Part shown: positions 59,601-64,000 of the stretch, one piece after another
Layout of the letters: the number at the start of each line of letters is the position of its first letter
How positions within the stretch are numbered: position 1 is the first letter of the stretch
NCBI RefSeq assembly: GCF_030272615.1
Contig: NC_081409.1
Location: forward strand, 914,543,340 to 914,607,339
Reading direction: 5' to 3'
Source: Cryptomeria japonica
Lineage: Eukaryota > Streptophyta > Pinopsida > Cupressales > Cupressaceae
DNA: 64,000 nt
Notes under the pieces: model-generated
Seen by the model: only the letters and a program-made list of their open reading frames with translations
The model's database searches: none
What the model was told of the DNA's origin: nothing
Translations under genes and position numbers: made by a program

Positions 59601-62600
59601 TGTCAAATTTTACATATATTTCATTTGCTTCTATTTTATGGATGTAACCCTGCTCAATAAAATTCAGAAGATACATAAATATAGATGTACATATACAAGG
59701 AAATGCAAAAGTTGTAAACAGTTGGAAAATACTACAACATTACTTGTAAATCAGCATATTTTGCCCGATTTAAACAAAACAAACCTCATATGCAACGCCT
59801 TTTTCTCCAGATTTTGTCACGTATATTTGGTCTCTATATATAAGTGAAGGGCGCTTCTCTGACAATCCAGGGACCTTCAGGACCAAATATTCACCACTAC
59901 TCTTCATGGTTACATTATCCATGTCATATGCATTTATATCTTCCTGCGTCCACACAAGAACATATTTGTGAGCTTGACAAAACAAGTTAGATTGGTAACA
60001 AATGCTGGAAAAAACCCTAACATTATCATGTTTATCATAGTAAATTTTGTTCACCTGCATTTGCAACTCTTCCAAGTGCAATAAAGTGGAGAAATACTTG
60101 GAATATGTTTTCATGGAGAGACCATCTGTAAGAACCCCAGGTAACTTTTTGTCATCAATATTCTTCAAATGAAGTGGAATAGGATAAGATTTCAGTTTCT
60201 TTCCAAATCTGGGCAGAGCAGGAGGCACACCATCAACAATTCTTCTTAAACTGCTTGATTTTCTCTTTTCTCTTTTGGAATAAGGCTCCTGTGGGCCTAG
60301 TTGTTCAGAAACATCATCCTCAGCAAGCAAAGTAGCACGCAAAACAATTTTCTGATCCTGGAAGTCAAAGAGAATGGATGATCTGTGTAATCCAATATCT
60401 TTAGCCGTACATGACAGATGAATGATGAGATGATGATTTGGTTCAATTAACCATGGACCTCTGACCAAAGAAGTAGACTGTGCATCCGACTCTGATATAT
60501 TCATTGATTTCATCTTGACTTCAAGAGAACCCATGCTATACAAGCATGATTTGTTCTCAGCTTGTATAGATTTGACAGGTTCTGCTGAGTGAGAAAGACT
60601 GAAGGAGTTTTTTGGTCTTACTTTATCAAGTTCTACTGCATACAGTTTCAGAGAATTTTCTCCCTTGTTGGTAACTGTGATTGCAGATATTTTCCTTCCA
60701 CCCTTCTTAAATGACTCTGGCCTGCCATTTTCAAGAGAGAATGGATAAGAAATATGAATTCCCCCTTCTTTTTTCTCACTGAATGCTGCATCTTGATTTT
60801 CCATATGATTCAAACTAACACCCCCTTCTACATTATTTCCACTTCCAAGAAAGCCATGCCTTCCATTTCCCTCGTCTCCAACATTTTTTGCATCTTCAAT
60901 ACTCTCTCCACCTTGATTGGGCCTTCCAGTAGTCCCTTTCAAAGCCGAGGACTCTTTAAGTAGAAGTTCACCCCGCTCATTTTTGCCCCACTGCTTGGAA
61001 TCCTCAAGTTCCTTATTGACACCATGAAATTCCAAGTTTTCACTGCCTATTTCAACACTGCCAAGCAATGGTCCTTTGACACTGGCCTTTCCATTTATTC
61101 CTAACGCCTCATATTTTTGATTACTTATACCTTCTTGTCCTGTAGATATCCCCAAATCCCCACTTTGTCTTTGTTTATTTTTATCTGGGGCCCCATCTTC
61201 AATTCCTGAACTCCCCATTTGTCTCATTTCGTTCTCCAATGCCACGTTACTAATTTTTTTATCACCAACTTCTCTTTGTTCATTTTTACCTGAAGCCTGC
61301 TCTTTATTTCTTTGGGGTTTATTGCAAACTACATGTGCATGTTGTTCTGAAACAGAACTCTTTGTCCCACATCCCTTGCTGGTCTCAGATTCTTGCAAAT
61401 TTTGCAGTTGCTTTAATGGAACATATTTTGGAGGAAGAGAATCTTTAACTTTCACATTTAGGTCTGGACAAAATGTATCGGATACAGAGATACCCCCTTC
61501 TCCGACCTCTTCAGATTCTCTCTCTTCAAATTTTGCATCTTTCAAATCAACTTCCCATTCTACGCCACTCCCAATTTCAAGAATACCATGCCTTGCAATT
61601 ACCTCGCTTCTAATCGCTTTTGCATTTCCAAAACTCTCCTTACCATGATTCGGGCTCTCAGTCATTCCTTTAGAGGCAGGGATTCGTTTAGGATGAGGAC
61701 CTTCCGACTTAGGGCAAGTATCCACACTATTTGAAATATTTCCGACTGCCTGTGGAGATATTTTTGAGCGCCATTGCATTTTGATTTTTCCTTTACAGGA
61801 AGCATCCTCTACGACACTTGTCAGGTTTCCAATTTCCAGCTGTTGTTTGGACATGACTCTTGATTTTGCGGGAACGTCCGACACTACTGTTTTGCTGTGA
61901 CTCGATTCTTTAGCCTTTTCAGAACTATGATTGGAGGAAAGTGATACGAATTGTATATCTGAGAGCGACCCACATGGAAGCTTTGTGTTCCCTTTCCTGG
62001 AAGCCTGAATTTCCTTCCCGTCTCTTTGTTGACTACCATGCAATGGTTCCTGTACTTTAGGTTTCTCCTTGTCATGTTTTTTACCACTTTTAGCCGTAGA
62101 TGCTCCTGAATTCCCACTTTGTATTTGTTGATTTTTGTTTGAAACCCCTGTTTGTCTCACCTCTTCCCTGTTTAGAGCCCCACCCACAATTCCCTTATCC
62201 CCACCAACTCTTTGTTCATTCTTATCTGGAGCCTTATCCTTCTTTCTTTGACGCCTTTTTGGAACCCTTTGTATTTGTTGATTTGAACCAGTTTCTGCTT
62301 CGCTTAAACTTTGCAATTCGCCTTCATTGGCATAACTTGGAGAAACCCAATCATTCACTTCCCCAATTGGGTATTTCACATCAATCCAACCATCCAGAGA
62401 TCCAGAACACCCACTTGTAGATGGCACCCCTTCTGTCAAATCCTTGTTCCCACACCACACAATCACCTCATCAAGGTCCGTTGACGATCCCCCACTGTCA
62501 CTTAATGTCTTACCCAGTTTCCTCGCCCCTGTTGTTCCTCTTACCTTGGAATGAATCTTCCCCTCCATGCAGGTTCCAGAATGATTTTGTGGATCCATGT

Positions 62601-62634
62601 TGCTTTTCCTATTGTCTTCAAAACGCAAAATCAT
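56634..62634 (-). CDS. SDE3-like: SDE3/MOV10-type superfamily 1 RNA helicase, three exons
   Basis: Coding exons: 62634-59785, 59649-58192 and 56822-56634. Both introns (59784-59650, 135 bp; 58191-56823, 1,369 bp) are GT-AG and in phase 0. Product about 1,498 residues, versus about 1,000 for Arabidopsis SDE3. Residues 1-635 are a disordered, charged, Ser/Gly-rich extension with an internal duplication. A MOV10-like N-terminal domain starts near 640 (ISAITVTNKGENSLKLYAVE). Helicase motifs: GPPGTGKT (about 1056), FLDESAQGTEPE (about 1175), GDPQQLGP (about 1203), NYRSHP (about 1252), GSVEQFQGDERT (about 1373) and RFNVAITRAKSLLVV (about 1413). The family unwinds RNA and supports RNA silencing. The catalytic part looks intact. 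I chose the first in-frame ATG (62634); the ATG at 62598 has a stronger context (A at -3, G at +4). UPF1-type helicases are less likely, given the MOV10-like N-terminal domain. Confidence 0.93.
58192..59649 (-). other. SDE3-like: Helicase exon 2: the whole ATPase/helicase core
   Basis: This 486-codon exon starts after the acceptor TTATTGAGCAG (GYIHKIEANEIYVKF) and ends at GNPYVLSK before the donor GTAATT. It carries every helicase motif I can identify. A continuous frame of 486 codons with intact motifs argues for selection. Confidence 0.9.
60740..62235 (-). other. SDE3-like: Duplicated low-complexity module in exon 1
   Basis: Two blocks of the N-terminal extension match in the same order. 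Block A (about 62235-61440): KNEQRVGGDKG, NKNQQIQSGNSGAS, SKGMTESPNHGKES, ARHGILEIGSG, GEGGISVSDTF. Block B (about 61300-60740): KNEQREVGDKK, KNKQRQSGDLGIS, LKGTTGRPNQGGES, GRHGFLGSGN, KEGGIHISYPF. DNA similarity is visible as well. Block B is shorter between the second and third shared phrases. The extension contains single GW and WG dipeptides (LDGWID, KQWGKN), too few to call an AGO hook. Confidence 0.7.
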
Positions 62635-62640
62635 AACCAA

Positions 62641-63237
62641 GAAAATGTGGCTTCACAATTATAACCTCTATAACTGAAATTCAAGATACTAATCAGATCA
62701 AAATGCTGAAATTCAGTAGCATTGTAAAAAATTACTTGCATGGTTCGTGCATGGACCAATGAAGCCTTTGGGTTGTCATGCAGCATTCGGATTTCATTAA
62801 CAATTAAAATCGAAATAAGTTGTTACAACATCGCAATAAATCATCTACCAATCATAATTGAATCTAAGGAGACTTTTTCTATTTTCATTTTTTTTGTTTC
62901 TGAGTTTAGCAGATAAACATAATTGTAATGAAGGAGAAACTGAGCAACCTCTCTTACTAAATTTAGAATGACAATTCAAAATTGCATAACATGCATAAAA
63001 ACATAATTTGAAATCAGCGAATTTTTACCAATTTTATCCCGTCTGTGCATAATGTTGATCCATTTCCAATACAGAGGTTCGTTACTTGCAGGGCTTCATG
63101 CAAACAAGCATTGCAGGCAAAAACTTTAATCAACTTTATATTGCTTTTTCTTTTTTCTTTTTTCTTTTCTATTTTACAACTTGGTCGAATTCCAAAGCGG
63201 GTACGCCAACGCCAGCTGAGTCGTCGAAGTTAAAGAA
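62641..63237 (-). other. Upstream region or 5' UTR of the helicase gene
   Basis: No other gene is seen. It contains a pyrimidine tract on the plus strand (63140-63175) and probably part of the helicase leader. Confidence 0.4.
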
Positions 63238-63247
63238 GAATATATAA
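63238..63247 (-). promoter_or_regulatory. TATA-like box for the helicase gene
   Basis: Minus-strand TTATATATTC lies about 600 bp upstream of the first ATG, followed by a CT-containing leader and a locally GC-rich stretch (63180-63230). The long distance implies a long 5' UTR, possibly with an intron. I could not define its ends. Confidence 0.35.
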
Positions 63248-64000
63248 TTATGAAGGAAAATAGGGTTCCTTTCTTAAGTGGGAAGTTTTGGTTAGGAATA
63301 TGTTGAATTGTAAGGGTCGATAAAAAGAATTCAAAGTATTTAGTTATAAGTAATTTTAAAATTAGTATATTTATATTTTAAAAAAATATACGTATAATAT
63401 CGAGATATATTACATAATTGTTTTGCATGTTTACGGATATTTGTATGTCATTGTTGATGCTTCTCAACATAATTAAAATTTTAATTATAAATGAGATTTT
63501 GGTGTTATAAGTATTTTTTATAGGAAATATTGATGATGGGTGGAAAGGCGAATCATATGAAAAAGGATTCAAAATATTGAATGGTGAGTTATTGTGAATG
63601 ATGAAAATGTGAATTTCAACGAAGTGGAAAGAATGCAATGCAATAGCTAAATTCACACTCATGCTCTATGTATAAAATCAAATGATAAACAATAATAGCA
63701 TAGCAAAGATCTTAGATTGTTTCATTATTTCTTTGATACTTACTTGAATGCTTGAAATGTAGGTTGCTCTCAAAATTTTAGCATAAACATGAAACCACAA
63801 TGATGGAATAATAGCTTGATACTTGATGTGTGATAAGGGATAATGATGTTGATGCTAAATCTCTTGATAATAATGCAATCTAATGGAAATGAATGAGTGA
63901 ATAGTTTTATTTATACTGTTCACTTAACATTTGATTAATGGTGGAGATTAATTTTGAAAGATCGATGAATGAAAAAATTCAAGAGGATAGGATCTATGAT
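63248..64000. other. AT-rich intergenic DNA
   Basis: No gene or element recognised. The 94-codon minus-strand frame at 63378-63662 is Ile/Asn-rich and looks random. Confidence 0.45.

Noticed and set aside
63378-63662. A 94-codon minus-strand frame upstream of the helicase
   Set aside because: Ile/Asn-rich translation of AT-rich DNA with no promoter context or recognisable motif.

Overview
The window looks like intergenic DNA of a large, transposon-filled seed-plant genome. It is AT-rich, with spliceosomal introns, tRNA-iMet-primed LTR retrotransposons, L1-type LINEs that carry a C-terminal RNase H, a tRNA-derived SINE, long SIRE-like LTRs and very low gene density. A gymnosperm is my best guess, but nothing read here is decisive.

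Only one gene appears intact: a three-exon SDE3/MOV10-type RNA helicase on the minus strand (about 56.6-62.6 kb). It has an unusually long N-terminal extension that seems to contain an old internal duplication. A second, weaker gene candidate (minus strand, 0.66-1.36 kb) has a TATA box but a broken frame. Almost everything else is transposable elements nested in one another.

From left to right: a decayed LINE (2.5-5.6 kb); SIRE-like LTR remnants (6.0-8.4 kb); a decayed Copia (about 11.1-15.4 kb) holding a SINE with a 13-bp target duplication and a solo LTR with a 5-bp one; a foldback (15.86-16.03 kb); and an old SIRE-like LTR (18.2-29.3 kb) split by a minus-strand LTR and by a complete 8.25-kb non-autonomous element with 2.4-kb LTRs. 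Then come a 1.4-kb solo LTR (29.4-30.8 kb); two same-orientation members of one LTR family (30.8-32.0 and 33.7-34.8 kb) around a LINE piece; an array of hairpins in front of a long decayed ORF of unknown family (35.5-40.2 kb); a 5'-truncated LINE with a perfect 18-bp target duplication (41.87-49.42 kb), split by a 5.7-kb Copia with intact LTRs and target duplication; a third, inverted member of the LTR family (49.5-50.7 kb); a 475-bp microsatellite; weakly coding-like DNA; a three-copy tandem array (55.7-56.5 kb) just past the helicase poly(A) signal; and the helicase.

The most unusual signal is the hairpin array at 35.46-36.67 kb. About 18 consecutive imperfect palindromes lie mostly 48-60 bp apart. 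They differ from each other in sequence, but the two arms of each remain complementary. Shorter palindrome arrays occur inside two unrelated LTRs in the same window. All boundaries, counts and identities were made by eye.
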